Source: Actomonas sp051209155 (lineage in GTDB: Bacteria > Verrucomicrobiota > Verrucomicrobiia > Opitutales > Opitutaceae). Taken from it: DNA of 64,000 nt. Both the position numbers and the translations under genes were made by a program. Shown here one piece after another: positions 1 to 8,209 of this stretch (positions are counted from its first letter, which is position 1; each line of letters begins with the position of its first letter). The stretch is from the NCBI GenBank assembly GCA_051209155.1, contig JBPJGB010000001.1; one strand, given 5' to 3'. The notes under the pieces were generated by a model that was not told the origin of the DNA, searched no databases, and saw only the letters and a list, made by a program, of their open reading frames with translations.

Positions 1-216
1 TTGGCCAGCCTCAAGGGCAAGGGCGAGAGCCCGGCCGCGATCGGTCCCGACCTCACCGACAACGAATGGGTTCACGGCGGCAACCCGACCGATCTCTTCA
101 AGGTCGTCACCGAAGGTGTCGCCGCCGCCGGTATGCCCGCCTGGGGCCCCGTGCTCGGCACGGAAAAGACCGCCGAAGTTGTCGCCTACGTTCTCAGCCA
201 CCATCAAGCGCCCTGA
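1..216 (+). CDS. ccoP: cbb3-type cytochrome c oxidase subunit III, C-terminal end (partial)
   Basis: This is the last 71 residues of a class I cytochrome c domain, cut by the window edge. It fits the second haem domain of CcoP, the subunit that passes electrons from periplasmic cytochromes c to the CcoN/CcoO core in the inner membrane. The CxxCH haem site would lie before the window. The segment GMPAW at about residues 44-48 supplies the usual Met axial ligand, and the closing helix VVAYVLSHH is typical of the fold. The CcoP call rests mostly on context: ccoG starts 61 bases later and ccoI follows. From this fragment alone another cytochrome c is possible. Confidence 0.75.
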   Translation: MASLKGKGESPAAIGPDLTDNEWVHGGNPTDLFKVVTEGVAAAGMPAWGPVLGTEKTAEVVAYVLSHHQAP

Positions 217-226
217 TTACCCACCC

Positions 227-259
227 AAGGCCTCGTGTTGCCGAACCGCACGAGGCCTT
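227..259 (+). terminator. Hairpin between ccoP and ccoG
   Basis: An 11-bp perfect stem (AAGGCCTCGTG at 227-237 pairing with 249-259) closes an 11-base loop in the short gap after ccoP. Only a few T residues follow, so it is a weak intrinsic terminator at best. It may instead protect the 3' end of the structural cco transcript and lower expression of the assembly genes behind it. The base pairing is seen directly; the role is inference. Confidence 0.4.
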
Positions 260-277
260 CTTACCCAACCCGCCTAG

Positions 278-1678
278 ATGTCGCAAGCGCCCAAACCCAA
301 TGTCGATTCGGTCACGACGATCCGTGAAGATGGATCCCGCTTTTTCCTGCACCCGGCAGATGTAAAGGGGTTCTTCACCCGTCACCGACGGTGGACGGGT
401 CTGGTGCTCATCGCGATCTACCTGTCGCTGCCTTGGATCAACATCGGCGGGCATCCCGCGGTGTTCCTCGATGTCGCGGCGCGGCGCTTCCATCTCTTCG
501 GCTTGGTGCTGGCGTTTCAGGACGTGTGGCTGCTGTTTTTCGGCATCACCGGGCTTGGGTTCGGCTTGTTCTTCATCACCTCGCTTTTCGGTCGCCTCTG
601 GTGCGGCTGGGCCTGTCCGCAGACCGTCTTTCTCGACCATGTCTACCGGCGCATTGAACGCTGGATCGAGGGTGACGCGGTGGCCCGGCGCAAACTCGAC
701 GACGCGCCGTGGGGGCGCGAAAAGGCGATCAAGCGCATCGGTAAACAAGTCGCATTCGTCATCGTCTCGCTCGTCATCTCACACCTCTTCCTCGCCTACT
801 ACGTATCGGTGCCGGAGTTGTGGAGCATGATGCGATCGTCCCCGTGGGAACACTGGAACGCGTTCCTCTTCGTCTTCGTTTTTTCGGGCATCATTTACTT
901 CAACTTCGCGTGGTTCCGGGAGCAGCTCTGCATCGTCATCTGCCCCTATGGTCGGCTGCAATCCGCGCTCACCGATGACAACACCATGGTCATCGGCTAC
1001 GACGCCAAGCGCGGCGAGCCCCGCGGCAAGCCCGCGACCGCCGGAGTGGGGGACTGCATCGACTGCAATCGCTGCGTGCAGGTCTGCCCGACGGGCATCG
1101 ACATTCGCCACGGTCTGCAGCTCGAGTGCATCGGCTGCGCCGCCTGTATCGATGCCTGTGATACGGTGATGGACAAACTCAAGCGGCCCACCGGTCTCAT
1201 CCGCTACGATTCGCTGGAGGGGCTGGAAGGCCGCAAGACGAAGTGGGTGCGCCCGCGCACCATCCTTTACAGCTTCCTGCTGTTGCTCGGGGCAAGTGTG
1301 GCGACCTATGCCATCTCCACCGTGCGCCCGGCCAACTTCATGGTCACCCGCATGACCGGCGCGCCTTACATCGTGACTGATGAAGCGGTCCGCAATCAGT
1401 TCCTGGTGCGCGTGGTCAACAAGCGCGATGAGGCCCAGTCCTTTCGGATCGAGTTGCGGGATCTGCCCGCCTTCGTCGGAAGTTCCGGTTTCACCAACGA
1501 GGTGGAGCTGGCGCCGCTCGCCGAACAGGTGGTGCCGCTCGTGCTGCTCGTGCCGCGCGACGACTACGATGGTCGGTTCCACGTGGAGGTCATTTTGCAT
1601 GACGGCACCGGATCCTACACCCTCGAGCGGCAGATTGAGTTTGTCGGTCCCGATCCCCGTTTGCTCGAAAAGGAATAA
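278..1678 (+). CDS. ccoG: Cytochrome c oxidase accessory protein CcoG (RdxA/FixG family)
   Basis: A 466-residue membrane iron-sulfur protein of the CcoG/RdxA/FixG family, which takes part in copper handling during cbb3 oxidase maturation. Hydrophobic segments lie near residues 40-55, 75-100, 158-177, 195-212 and 330-345. Two ferredoxin-type cysteine sets are present: C260, C263, C266, C270 and C284, C287, C290, C294. An earlier CGWACP motif sits at about 109-114 and another Cys pair at 218 and 222. The C-terminal part after residue 345 is the Ig-like accessory domain of the family. The length matches the family. The ATG start at 278 has no clear ribosome binding site, but the protein aligns from its first residues. 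Confidence 0.93.
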   Translation: MSQAPKPNVDSVTTIREDGSRFFLHPADVKGFFTRHRRWTGLVLIAIYLSLPWINIGGHPAVFLDVAARRFHLFGLVLAFQDVWLLFFGITGLGFGLFFITSLFGRLWCGWACPQTVFLDHVYRRIERWIEGDAVARRKLDDAPWGREKAIKRIGKQVAFVIVSLVISHLFLAYYVSVPELWSMMRSSPWEHWNAFLFVFVFSGIIYFNFAWFREQLCIVICPYGRLQSALTDDNTMVIGYDAKRGEPRGKPATAGVGDCIDCNRCVQVCPTGIDIRHGLQLECIGCAACIDACDTVMDKLKRPTGLIRYDSLEGLEGRKTKWVRPRTILYSFLLLLGASVATYAISTVRPANFMVTRMTGAPYIVTDEAVRNQFLVRVVNKRDEAQSFRIELRDLPAFVGSSGFTNEVELAPLAEQVVPLVLLVPRDDYDGRFHVEVILHDGTGSYTLERQIEFVGPDPRLLEKE

Positions 1679-1680
1679 GC

Positions 1681-1845
1681 ATGCCGTCCTCCGAAAAGTC
1701 CGAGATGCCGATGTCGGCCAAGTCCCTGTGGATCGGCGTGGGCCTGCTGTTTGGGCTGATGGCGGTTGCCTGGACGGTATTGTTCACCGTGGCGTCCAAG
1801 AATCCCGTGGAGTCGGTGCCGATCGAGCATCGCGCAGAACCCTGA
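1681..1845 (+). CDS. 54-residue single-pass membrane protein in the ccoH position
   Basis: A small open frame starting two bases after the ccoG stop and ending just before the SafE-like gene. It encodes 54 residues with one hydrophobic segment (about residues 16-40, IGVGLLFGLMAVAWTVLFTV) followed by a short polar tail. In standard cbb3 assembly operons this place is held by ccoH/fixH, which begins with a similar membrane anchor but continues with a periplasmic domain of about 100 residues. Here that domain is absent. It may be a minimal CcoH, a subunit-like peptide, or unrelated. The tight spacing supports real translation. Confidence 0.6.
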   Translation: MPSSEKSEMPMSAKSLWIGVGLLFGLMAVAWTVLFTVASKNPVESVPIEHRAEP

Positions 1846-1858
1846 ACCCTGCCGCGCC

Positions 1859-2554
1859 GTGGACCTTGCCGCCATCAACACGCCGACTGCCGCCCTGCTG
1901 GCCGGGCTCGTGACGAGCCTGCACTGTGCCGGGATGTGCGGACCGCTGGCCTGCATGCTCGGTCCCACCCGCGGGGACAAGGTCGACGCCACCACGGTGA
2001 ACACGATCTACCACGTGTCCCGACTGGCTGGATACACCACGCTCGGGGTCGTGGCTGGGGCGATCGGCATGGTGCCGCGGTCGTTCTTCAACGAAGAGAT
2101 CGTGCGCTGGCTGCCGTGGTTATTGGTGGTGTTTTTCCTCCTCGTCGCACTGCGCTTGGACCACCGGTTGCCGCGCCTGGTGTGGCTGTCGCGCTGGTCG
2201 CTCAAGATTCAGGCGAAGCTGCGTGCGAAGCCGCGCACGCAGGTGGCCGCGGCCATGGGCCTGCTCACGCCGCTGCTGCCGTGCGGCCCCTTGTATTTTC
2301 TTGTCACTCTTGCCGCCATCTCCGGGTCGGCGCTGCGGGGGGCGGAGTTCATGCTGGCTTTCGGCATCGGCACGGTGCCGATGCTGTGGCTGGCGCAAAC
2401 CCAATTCGGCTGGCTCCGGCGGCGACTTTCGCCCGTCGCGTTGGCCCGGTTCCAAACCGTGCTCGCAGTGGTCGCGGCGGTGGTGATCAGCTGGCGCCTG
2501 CGCGCGACGCTCGGTTTCGACGGACCTTCGGTGGATCAGTTCCTATGTCACTGA
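1859..2554 (+). CDS. SafE/TauE-type membrane transporter of the cbb3 assembly cluster
   Basis: A 231-residue polytopic membrane protein of the sulfite exporter TauE/SafE family (the short form often found beside ccoI). The first helix carries the sequence LHCAGMCGPLACM, a Cys/His/Met-rich signature of this group that could bind copper. Further helices lie near residues 60-75, 85-105 and 130-230. I place the start at the GTG at 1859, because the signature lies close to the N-terminus in the family and the upstream in-frame ATG at 1766 falls inside the preceding small gene. Its end overlaps the ccoI start by 10 bases, which suggests coupled translation. Metal export or supply for oxidase maturation is an inference from the context. 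Confidence 0.8.
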   Translation: MDLAAINTPTAALLAGLVTSLHCAGMCGPLACMLGPTRGDKVDATTVNTIYHVSRLAGYTTLGVVAGAIGMVPRSFFNEEIVRWLPWLLVVFFLLVALRLDHRLPRLVWLSRWSLKIQAKLRAKPRTQVAAAMGLLTPLLPCGPLYFLVTLAAISGSALRGAEFMLAFGIGTVPMLWLAQTQFGWLRRRLSPVALARFQTVLAVVAAVVISWRLRATLGFDGPSVDQFLCH

Positions 2555-4932
2555 GCGGTGATTCCAGCGGGCGGACGGCGCGCAAAGTCGAGCAGCGAGC
2601 GATTGCCTGCCAACACTGTGGCTCGCCGTCGCCGGCGGGCAGTGAGTTTTGCTGCGCCGGTTGTGCCTACGTGTTTCGCATGATCCACGACGAGGGTCTG
2701 GATGCGTATTACCAAATCAAAGACGACCTCACGGTGCCCGCCGACGGCGCGCTGGGGCAGGCGCGCGACTACGGTTGGCTGACCAGCCTGCAACGCGAAG
2801 CGGAAGCCGCGGTCGCGGAATCCGGCCGTTTGCCGCGGCTGCAACTCTCCGTGCAGGGCCTGTCCTGTGCGGGCTGCGTCTGGCTCATCGAAAAGGTCTT
2901 CGCCAAGGAACCGGGTGCCGCGCGCATCGAAATCAACGCGCAGACCGGCCAGGTGCGCCTGAGCTGGCGTGTCGAATCGGAGCCGGCGTTCAGCGCGGCC
3001 AATTTCGCGGCCACGCTGCAGCGCTTCAATTACCTGCTCGGTCCGGCTGGGGCCGAGGGCGCGAATCGCAGCGAGAGCCGCGAGCTCGCGAAACGCATCG
3101 GCCTGTGCGGAGCCTTCGCGATGAACGTGATGCTCTTCACCCTGCCGGCCTACTTCGGCATGGAGGCGAGTTTCACCTACGCGCGGCTTTTTGACACCCT
3201 GTCGCTCGGTTTTGCGACGCTGAGCCTGTTGGCCGGCGGCGGGTTCTTCCTGGCGCGTGCCTTGCGGGCGCTGCGCGAGCGTTCGATCCACATCGATCTA
3301 CCGATCGCCGTGGGCATCGTCGGCGCGTATCTGGGGTCGTTCTACGGCTGGATCACCGGTCAGCCGGATTACACTTACTTCGACTTTGTCGCCGGTTTCA
3401 TTCTGCTGATGTTGGTTGGCCGTTGGGCGCAGGTGACCGCAGTGGAACGCAACCAGCGCCGATTGCTGCAACAGCAACCCACGCCACCGCGCCTGCGGGT
3501 TTATGGCGACGATGGCGCGATGCAGGAGTTGCCCCCGGAAAAGCTGCGGGCCGGCATGAGCTTTGGCGTGGGCATGGGCCAGACCGTGCCGGTCGAAGCC
3601 AAGTTGGAGGGCGCGGAGGCGGACTTGAACCTGGCCTGGATCAACGGCGAGTCGGAGCCGCGCGTTTTTCGCGCCGGACAAACCGTCGCCGCGGGCGCGC
3701 AGAACGTGGGCCGGGCGGAGGTGCGGTTGCGCGCCACGCAGGATTGGTCGCAATCAATGCTGGCCGAGCTGATGGAAAGCCATGAGCGCGGCACCGAAGG
3801 TGAGCGCCTCATCGAGCGCGTGATTCAGGCCTACCTCGTCGCCATTTTCTTCATCGCGACAATCGCCGGCATTGGTTGGTGGTGGTCGACCGGTGACGGT
3901 TTGCGGGCGGGCGCCGTGGTGACGGCGGTTTTGGTGGTGTCCTGTCCCTGCGCGCTCGGGCTCGCCTTTCCGCTGGCCGACGAGATGGCGACGGTGGCGC
4001 TGCGAAAACGTGGCTTGTTTGTGCGCGCCGGCGACCTGTGGGGACGCCTGCAGCACGTGCGCAAGCTGGTCTTCGACAAGACCGGCACGCTCACGCTCGA
4101 GAACCCGGTCCTGGTCGACGACACCGCCCTCGACGGCCTCACCGGTGAAGCGCGCGCGGCGCTGCACACCTTGGTGCGCGACAATCCGCATCCGGTCAGC
4201 CGCGCCATCATGGAGGCGCTCGTCCGCCACGACCTGCCTCCCGTCATGCCCGGCGAAATCACCGAAACCGTCGGCCAAGGTGTGAGCATCGGCGATTGGT
4301 CCTTGGGTCGCGCCGGCTGGCGCGACGCGGGCCCGGCGGACGGTGCCACGGTGCTGACGTGGAACGGGCAGGTCTTCGCGCGGATGGTTTTCAAAGACGA
4401 GGCGCGACGCGATGCGCAGGTGGAGATCGCACGCCTGCGGGAGCGTGGCCTCGACGCCTTCATCCTTTCCGGCGACGAGACGGCCAAGGTCGCGCACATG
4501 GCGCGAGAGCTCGGCCTGCCGCCCGACAACGCCTACGGCAACCAAAGCCCGCAGGCGAAGGCCGCGTGGCTTTTGGAGCACGGCGCACACGATGCGCTCA
4601 TGCTCGGTGACGGTGCCAACGACAGCCTGGCGTTCGACAAAGCCCGGTGCCGCGGCACGCCGGTGATCCACCGTGGCGTGTTGGCGGAGAAGGCCGACTT
4701 TTATTACCTCGGCCAGGGGCTCGGCGGCCTGCGCGCCTTGTTCGAAGTCAACGACGTCCGCCGCCGCACGCACCTCGTGCTGCTGGTTTTCATGATCGCC
4801 TACAACGTCACCGCCGTCGGCCTGGCGGTGGCCGGCCACATGAACCCGCTCTTCGCCGCGGTCCTTATGCCGCTCAGCTCACTGGCCACGCTGGCCATCG
4901 TCGGCATCGGCATGCGCCGGGCCTGGCGGTGA
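2545..4932 (+). CDS. ccoI: Copper-translocating P-type ATPase for cbb3 oxidase maturation (CcoI/FixI)
   Basis: A 795-residue P1B-type ATPase. In order: an N-terminal metal-binding stretch typical of FixI/CcoI (C22, C25, then CCxxC at 36-40), a heavy-metal-associated domain with CAGC at 108-111, membrane helices, the ion-binding CPC at 467-469, the phosphorylation motif DKTGT at 511, an HP dipeptide in the nucleotide domain, and the hinge GDGAND near 688. It moves copper across the inner membrane for the CuB site of CcoN. The start at 2545 overlaps the previous stop; a longer frame reaching back to 1936 is not translated protein of this family. No ccoS-like small gene follows. Confidence 0.93.
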   Translation: MSLSGDSSGRTARKVEQRAIACQHCGSPSPAGSEFCCAGCAYVFRMIHDEGLDAYYQIKDDLTVPADGALGQARDYGWLTSLQREAEAAVAESGRLPRLQLSVQGLSCAGCVWLIEKVFAKEPGAARIEINAQTGQVRLSWRVESEPAFSAANFAATLQRFNYLLGPAGAEGANRSESRELAKRIGLCGAFAMNVMLFTLPAYFGMEASFTYARLFDTLSLGFATLSLLAGGGFFLARALRALRERSIHIDLPIAVGIVGAYLGSFYGWITGQPDYTYFDFVAGFILLMLVGRWAQVTAVERNQRRLLQQQPTPPRLRVYGDDGAMQELPPEKLRAGMSFGVGMGQTVPVEAKLEGAEADLNLAWINGESEPRVFRAGQTVAAGAQNVGRAEVRLRATQDWSQSMLAELMESHERGTEGERLIERVIQAYLVAIFFIATIAGIGWWWSTGDGLRAGAVVTAVLVVSCPCALGLAFPLADEMATVALRKRGLFVRAGDLWGRLQHVRKLVFDKTGTLTLENPVLVDDTALDGLTGEARAALHTLVRDNPHPVSRAIMEALVRHDLPPVMPGEITETVGQGVSIGDWSLGRAGWRDAGPADGATVLTWNGQVFARMVFKDEARRDAQVEIARLRERGLDAFILSGDETAKVAHMARELGLPPDNAYGNQSPQAKAAWLLEHGAHDALMLGDGANDSLAFDKARCRGTPVIHRGVLAEKADFYYLGQGLGGLRALFEVNDVRRRTHLVLLVFMIAYNVTAVGLAVAGHMNPLFAAVLMPLSSLATLAIVGIGMRRAWR

Positions 4933-4955
4933 GTAGGTCGCTGGTTCAGCGGCAA

Positions 4956-5030
4956 GCTGTAGCCGGAGTCGGTGACCCGGGGATGGGAAATGGACAACCG
5001 CGAACCGGGGTCACCGACCCCGGCTACAGC
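4956..5030. repeat. REP-like palindromic repeat between ccoI and the stress protein
   Basis: Two 26-base arms (4956-4981 and 5005-5030) are inverted copies with 24 of 26 positions matching. Each arm contains GTAGCCGG and GTCGGTGACC words. The intervening 23 bases are unpaired. The structure, GC content and position between the ends of two convergent genes are typical of repetitive extragenic palindromes mobilised by REP-associated tyrosine transposases. Only one copy is present in the window, so the repetitive nature is inferred. It may also act as a bidirectional transcription stop for ccoI and the stress-protein gene. Confidence 0.65.
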
Positions 5031-5052
5031 AATGCTTCTACTCTGGAGGCCT

Positions 5053-5493
5053 CTACTCGGCTTTGGGCGGGATGATCAGGACCGGGCAGGGCGCTTTCTT
5101 GAGCACGCCGTGGGTCGTGGAGCCGACCAGCAGGTCGTAGAGGGCGGTGTGGCCGTGGGAGCCCATCACGATGTAGGCGGCTTCGAGTTCCTTGGCCTTG
5201 TTGACAATGGAGCTGACGGCAGGACCGGAGGCCGTCGCCGAGGAGGCGTCGACGCCACGATCCGAGAGTTGGCGCAGCAGGTGTTCGAGCTGCCGCGCGG
5301 AGGCTTTCTCCGTGACGGATATGATTTCCTGCACGTTTTCGACCGCGAGACCGTAGTCGGCCGTGACGGTGGGGGGCTGATTGGCGTGGAGCAGAACCAC
5401 TTTGCCGTCGACCGCCGAAGCCAGATCGATGGCGGCATCGATCACATGGGCCGTGGCGGGGGAGAAGTCGACCGGGGTGAGTATCGTCTTCAT
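5053..5493 (-). CDS. Universal stress protein, UspA family
   Basis: A 146-residue single-domain UspA protein. It begins with the typical strand MKTILTPVDFSP and ends with the ATP-binding pattern GSHGHTALYDLLVGSTTHGVL, which satisfies Gly-2X-Gly-9X-Gly-Ser. The conserved Asp of the first strand (D9) is present, so nucleotide binding is likely. I chose the ATG at 5493 rather than an upstream one at 5529, which would add 12 residues not found in the family. The gene is convergent with ccoI, across the palindromic repeat. Such proteins help cells survive starvation or oxidative stress; the specific target is unknown. Confidence 0.9.
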   Translation of the reverse strand: MKTILTPVDFSPATAHVIDAAIDLASAVDGKVVLLHANQPPTVTADYGLAVENVQEIISVTEKASARQLEHLLRQLSDRGVDASSATASGPAVSSIVNKAKELEAAYIVMGSHGHTALYDLLVGSTTHGVLKKAPCPVLIIPPKAE

Positions 5494-5576
5494 GGCGAAA
5501 GTATAGGCCGATGTGGTCAAAATGGCCACGCATGGATTGTTTTTGTGTCGGCTCGGACTGCCGCGCTGGGGGTGGG

Positions 5577-5602
5577 AAAAAACCGCTTGCTTCGAGCGGT
5601 TT
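5577..5602 (-). terminator. Minus-strand intrinsic terminator upstream of tRNA-Pro
   Basis: Read on the minus strand, AACCGCT and AGCGGTT arms (7-8 bp with a 7-base loop) are followed by six T residues, a good rho-independent terminator. No minus-strand gene lies directly upstream of it, since the tRNA and the VanZ-like gene are on the plus strand. It may stop antisense transcription from entering the stress-protein gene. Confidence 0.55.
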
Positions 5603-5634
5603 CATGCGGCTTGGTCTCCCTTCCTTCCTCGGTT

Positions 5635-5711
5635 CGGGCCGTAGCGTAGCCTGGTAGCGCGCTTGCATGGGGTGCAAGAGGTCGGGAGTTCGAATCTCCC
5701 CGGCCCGACCA
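5635..5711 (+). tRNA. tRNA-Pro (anticodon GGG)
   Basis: A 77-base cloverleaf. The acceptor stem CGGGCCG (5635-5641) pairs with CGGCCCG (5701-5707), followed by discriminator A and an encoded CCA (5709-5711). The anticodon stem CTTGC/GCAAG encloses the loop ATGGGGT, giving anticodon GGG, which reads CCC and CCU proline codons. The T arm contains the usual GTTCGAATC. The gene stands alone in front of a VanZ-like gene. Confidence 0.97.
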
Positions 5712-5738
5712 TTTCAGGAAGGGAGCTGATCGGTAGAC

Positions 5739-6170
5739 ATGGCGGAAAAGGAGTCTGAACAACGCGGTCACTGGGGCTGGCCCTTGGTCTTGGCCCTCAC
5801 GGTTTTTGTCGCCTCGGGCGGCAGCAGTGTCGCGGCGCCCGACATCATCAACATCGACAAGGTGGCGCATTTCAGCGTGTTCGGTCTGTTGGCGACGCTG
5901 ATCGCCCGGACCCAGCCACCGCGGCGCTGGTGGCTCGGGTTGGTGGGGGCTTCCCTTTACGGTATGGCCGACGAATTTCGGCAAAGTTTCACGCCCGGGC
6001 GATTCGTGGAGGTGGCGGACTGGGTGGCCGACACGCTGGGCGCGGCGGTGGCGGTGACCGCCTATTCGAGCTGGGGCGCTTATCGCCGATTGCTCGAAAC
6101 AAATCTTCGCGGCGGCGCGCGTCCGTCGGTTGCCAACGGGGAAAGCATGGTGCCAGATAGCGCCCGATGA
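5739..6170 (+). CDS. VanZ-like family membrane protein
   Basis: A 143-residue protein with hydrophobic helices near residues 14-32, 43-56, 67-80 and 96-112. It carries the VanZ-family features DKVAHFSVFGLLA near the first membrane segments, the charged DEFRQSFTPGR loop at about 81-91, and a D-x-x-A-D-T-x-G-A-x-x segment (ADWVADTLGAA). VanZ itself gives low-level teicoplanin resistance in enterococci, but most homologues have no known role and no resistance is implied here. Its stop overlaps the ligA start by four bases (ATGA), so the two are probably co-transcribed. Confidence 0.85.
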   Translation: MAEKESEQRGHWGWPLVLALTVFVASGGSSVAAPDIINIDKVAHFSVFGLLATLIARTQPPRRWWLGLVGASLYGMADEFRQSFTPGRFVEVADWVADTLGAAVAVTAYSSWGAYRRLLETNLRGGARPSVANGESMVPDSAR

Positions 6171-8200
6171 CCCCGACCGATCCGGAACAACGCATCTCCG
6201 AACTTCGCGCGCAAATCGCGCACCACGACGAGCTCTACTACCGGCAGGCAGAGCCGGAAATCACCGACCGCGATTACGATGCGTTGAAGCAGGAACTGGC
6301 CGACCTGGAGGCGCAGTATCCGCTTTTCGCCGCGGCCGATTCGCCGACGCAGAAGGTGGGCGACGATCGGGTGGAGGGTTTTCAGAGCTACGTCCATCGC
6401 GAGCGCATGATGAGTCTCGACAACACCTACTCGGACGACGAGATGCGCGAGTTCATCGCGCGGGTGGGCCGGGATCTGGAACGCGATGAGCTGAGTTTTG
6501 TGGTCGAGCCCAAGATCGACGGCTTGGCCGTGAGCGTGACCTACGAAAAAGGCCGCATGGTGCGGGCGGTCACCCGCGGCAACGGCGTCGAGGGCGACGA
6601 CATCACCGCCAATGCCCGCACGATTGCGACCTTACCGACGGAGCTGAAGGCGACCGATGGGGTGCCGCTGCCGGAGGTGATTGAGATCCGCGGGGAGATC
6701 TATCTCACCCTCGAGGAGTTTCAGCGCATCAACGCTGAGCGTGAGGAGGCCGGGCTGCCGCTCTATGCGAATCCGCGCAACCTCGCCGCCGGCACGATCA
6801 AACAGCTCGATGCCAGCGTCGTCGCCCAGCGCAAATTGGAGATCGTGCTCTATGGTCGTGGTTACACGGAGCCGGTCGAGTCCCTGCCCGAGTCGCAGCA
6901 GCAGTTTCATGCCTGGGTGCAGGCGTGGGGTTTACCGACGGTGGAAAAGCAGTGGGTGGCGGAGAGTGCGGATGGCGTGCTCACCGCGATTCGGGAACTC
7001 GACTCCATCCGCGGCGGTTTCGCCTACGCCACCGATGGCGCGGTGGTGAAGCTCGATTCGATTCCGCTGCAGCGCACGCTCGGCGCGACCAGCAAGGCAC
7101 CGCGTTGGGCGATGGCCTACAAGTTTGAAGCCGAGCGGGCCGAGACGCTGCTCAAGGCGATCACGATTCAGGTCGGGCGCACGGGTGTGCTCACCCCGGT
7201 GGCCGAACTCGAGCCGGTGCAACTCGCCGGCACGACGGTCTCGCGCGCGACGCTGCACAACGCTGCGGAGATCGCGCGCAAGGATATCCGCGTGGGCGAC
7301 ACGGTCGCGGTGGAGAAGGCCGGCGAGATCATCCCGGCGGTCATCGGCGTGAATCTGGAGAAACGGAAGCCGGAGTGCGTGCCCTATGTGTTCCCCGACG
7401 CCTGTCCGGCCTGCGGCACCGCGGCGATTCAGCTCGAGGGCGAGGTGGCGGTGCGCTGTCCGAACCGGGAATGCCCGGTGCAGGTGCGGCGGCGGGTCAT
7501 CCATTTTGCCTCGCGGGCCTGTCTCGATATCGAAGGCCTGGGCGGGGCGATGGTCGACCAGTTGGTCGAGAACGGCTGGGTGAAGCGCCTGCCCGACCTG
7601 TATCAGCTTTCTCGTGACAACCTGCTCACCCTGGGCAAGAGCGTGGAGAAATCGACCGACAAGCTTTTGGCCGCGATCGAGGCCAGCAAAACGGCCGAGT
7701 TGTGGCGGTTTATCCACGGCTTGGGCATACCGAATGTCGGGGCGGCTTCAGCCAAGGATCTGGCCCGTGTGTTCGGCAACCTGACCTCGTTGGCGGATGC
7801 GCCACTGGAGGCTTACATCAAGGACAAGGAGTCGGTGATCAGCGGCATCGGCCAAACGATGGCGGAAGCGATCGTGGGTTTCTTTGCCGATGCCTACAAC
7901 CGCCAGATGGTGGACGATTTGTTGGCGGCCGGGGTGGCGCCGGAGTCGCCCTCGGCGGGCGGCGGCGGCACCTTGTTCGCGGGTTTGAGTTTTGTGCTCA
8001 CCGGCACACTGCCAACGCTCACCCGCAACGAGGCCGGCGAAATGATCGAAGCGGCCGGCGGCAAGGTGAGTGGCAGCGTCAGTAAAAAGACGAGCTACGT
8101 CGTGGCGGGCACCGAAGCCGGTTCCAAGCTGGCGAAGGCGGAAAAGCTCGGTGTGCCCGTGATCGACGAAGCGAAGCTGCGCGAAATGTTGGGCGGCTGA
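6167..8200 (+). CDS. ligA: NAD-dependent DNA ligase
   Basis: A 677-residue DNA ligase that seals nicks using NAD, as needed in replication and repair. The order is standard: the Ia domain at the N-terminus (with the YYxxxxPEITDxDYD segment), the adenylation domain with active-site Lys116 in PKIDG, the OB fold, a four-Cys zinc site (CPAC and CPNREC, about residues 409-430), helix-hairpin-helix repeats, and a C-terminal BRCT domain covering about the last 75 residues. Length and all catalytic motifs match the family. It starts within the stop of the VanZ-like gene. Nine bases separate its end from the convergent DUF6515 gene, and I see no terminator between them. Confidence 0.97.
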   Translation: MTPTDPEQRISELRAQIAHHDELYYRQAEPEITDRDYDALKQELADLEAQYPLFAAADSPTQKVGDDRVEGFQSYVHRERMMSLDNTYSDDEMREFIARVGRDLERDELSFVVEPKIDGLAVSVTYEKGRMVRAVTRGNGVEGDDITANARTIATLPTELKATDGVPLPEVIEIRGEIYLTLEEFQRINAEREEAGLPLYANPRNLAAGTIKQLDASVVAQRKLEIVLYGRGYTEPVESLPESQQQFHAWVQAWGLPTVEKQWVAESADGVLTAIRELDSIRGGFAYATDGAVVKLDSIPLQRTLGATSKAPRWAMAYKFEAERAETLLKAITIQVGRTGVLTPVAELEPVQLAGTTVSRATLHNAAEIARKDIRVGDTVAVEKAGEIIPAVIGVNLEKRKPECVPYVFPDACPACGTAAIQLEGEVAVRCPNRECPVQVRRRVIHFASRACLDIEGLGGAMVDQLVENGWVKRLPDLYQLSRDNLLTLGKSVEKSTDKLLAAIEASKTAELWRFIHGLGIPNVGAASAKDLARVFGNLTSLADAPLEAYIKDKESVISGIGQTMAEAIVGFFADAYNRQMVDDLLAAGVAPESPSAGGGGTLFAGLSFVLTGTLPTLTRNEAGEMIEAAGGKVSGSVSKKTSYVVAGTEAGSKLAKAEKLGVPVIDEAKLREMLGG

Positions 8201-8209
8201 TCGCCCGGG

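Noticed and set aside
1936..2544. N-terminal extension of the ccoI frame by 203 residues
   Set aside because: It overlaps the SafE/TauE-like gene in another frame and is compositionally biased (Arg, Ala, His). The family starts at 2545.
5517..5984. Minus-strand open frame containing a GRGDSNSRPLAPHASALP segment
   Set aside because: This is the well-known spurious translation of the reverse complement of a tRNA gene; the tRNA-Pro lies inside it.
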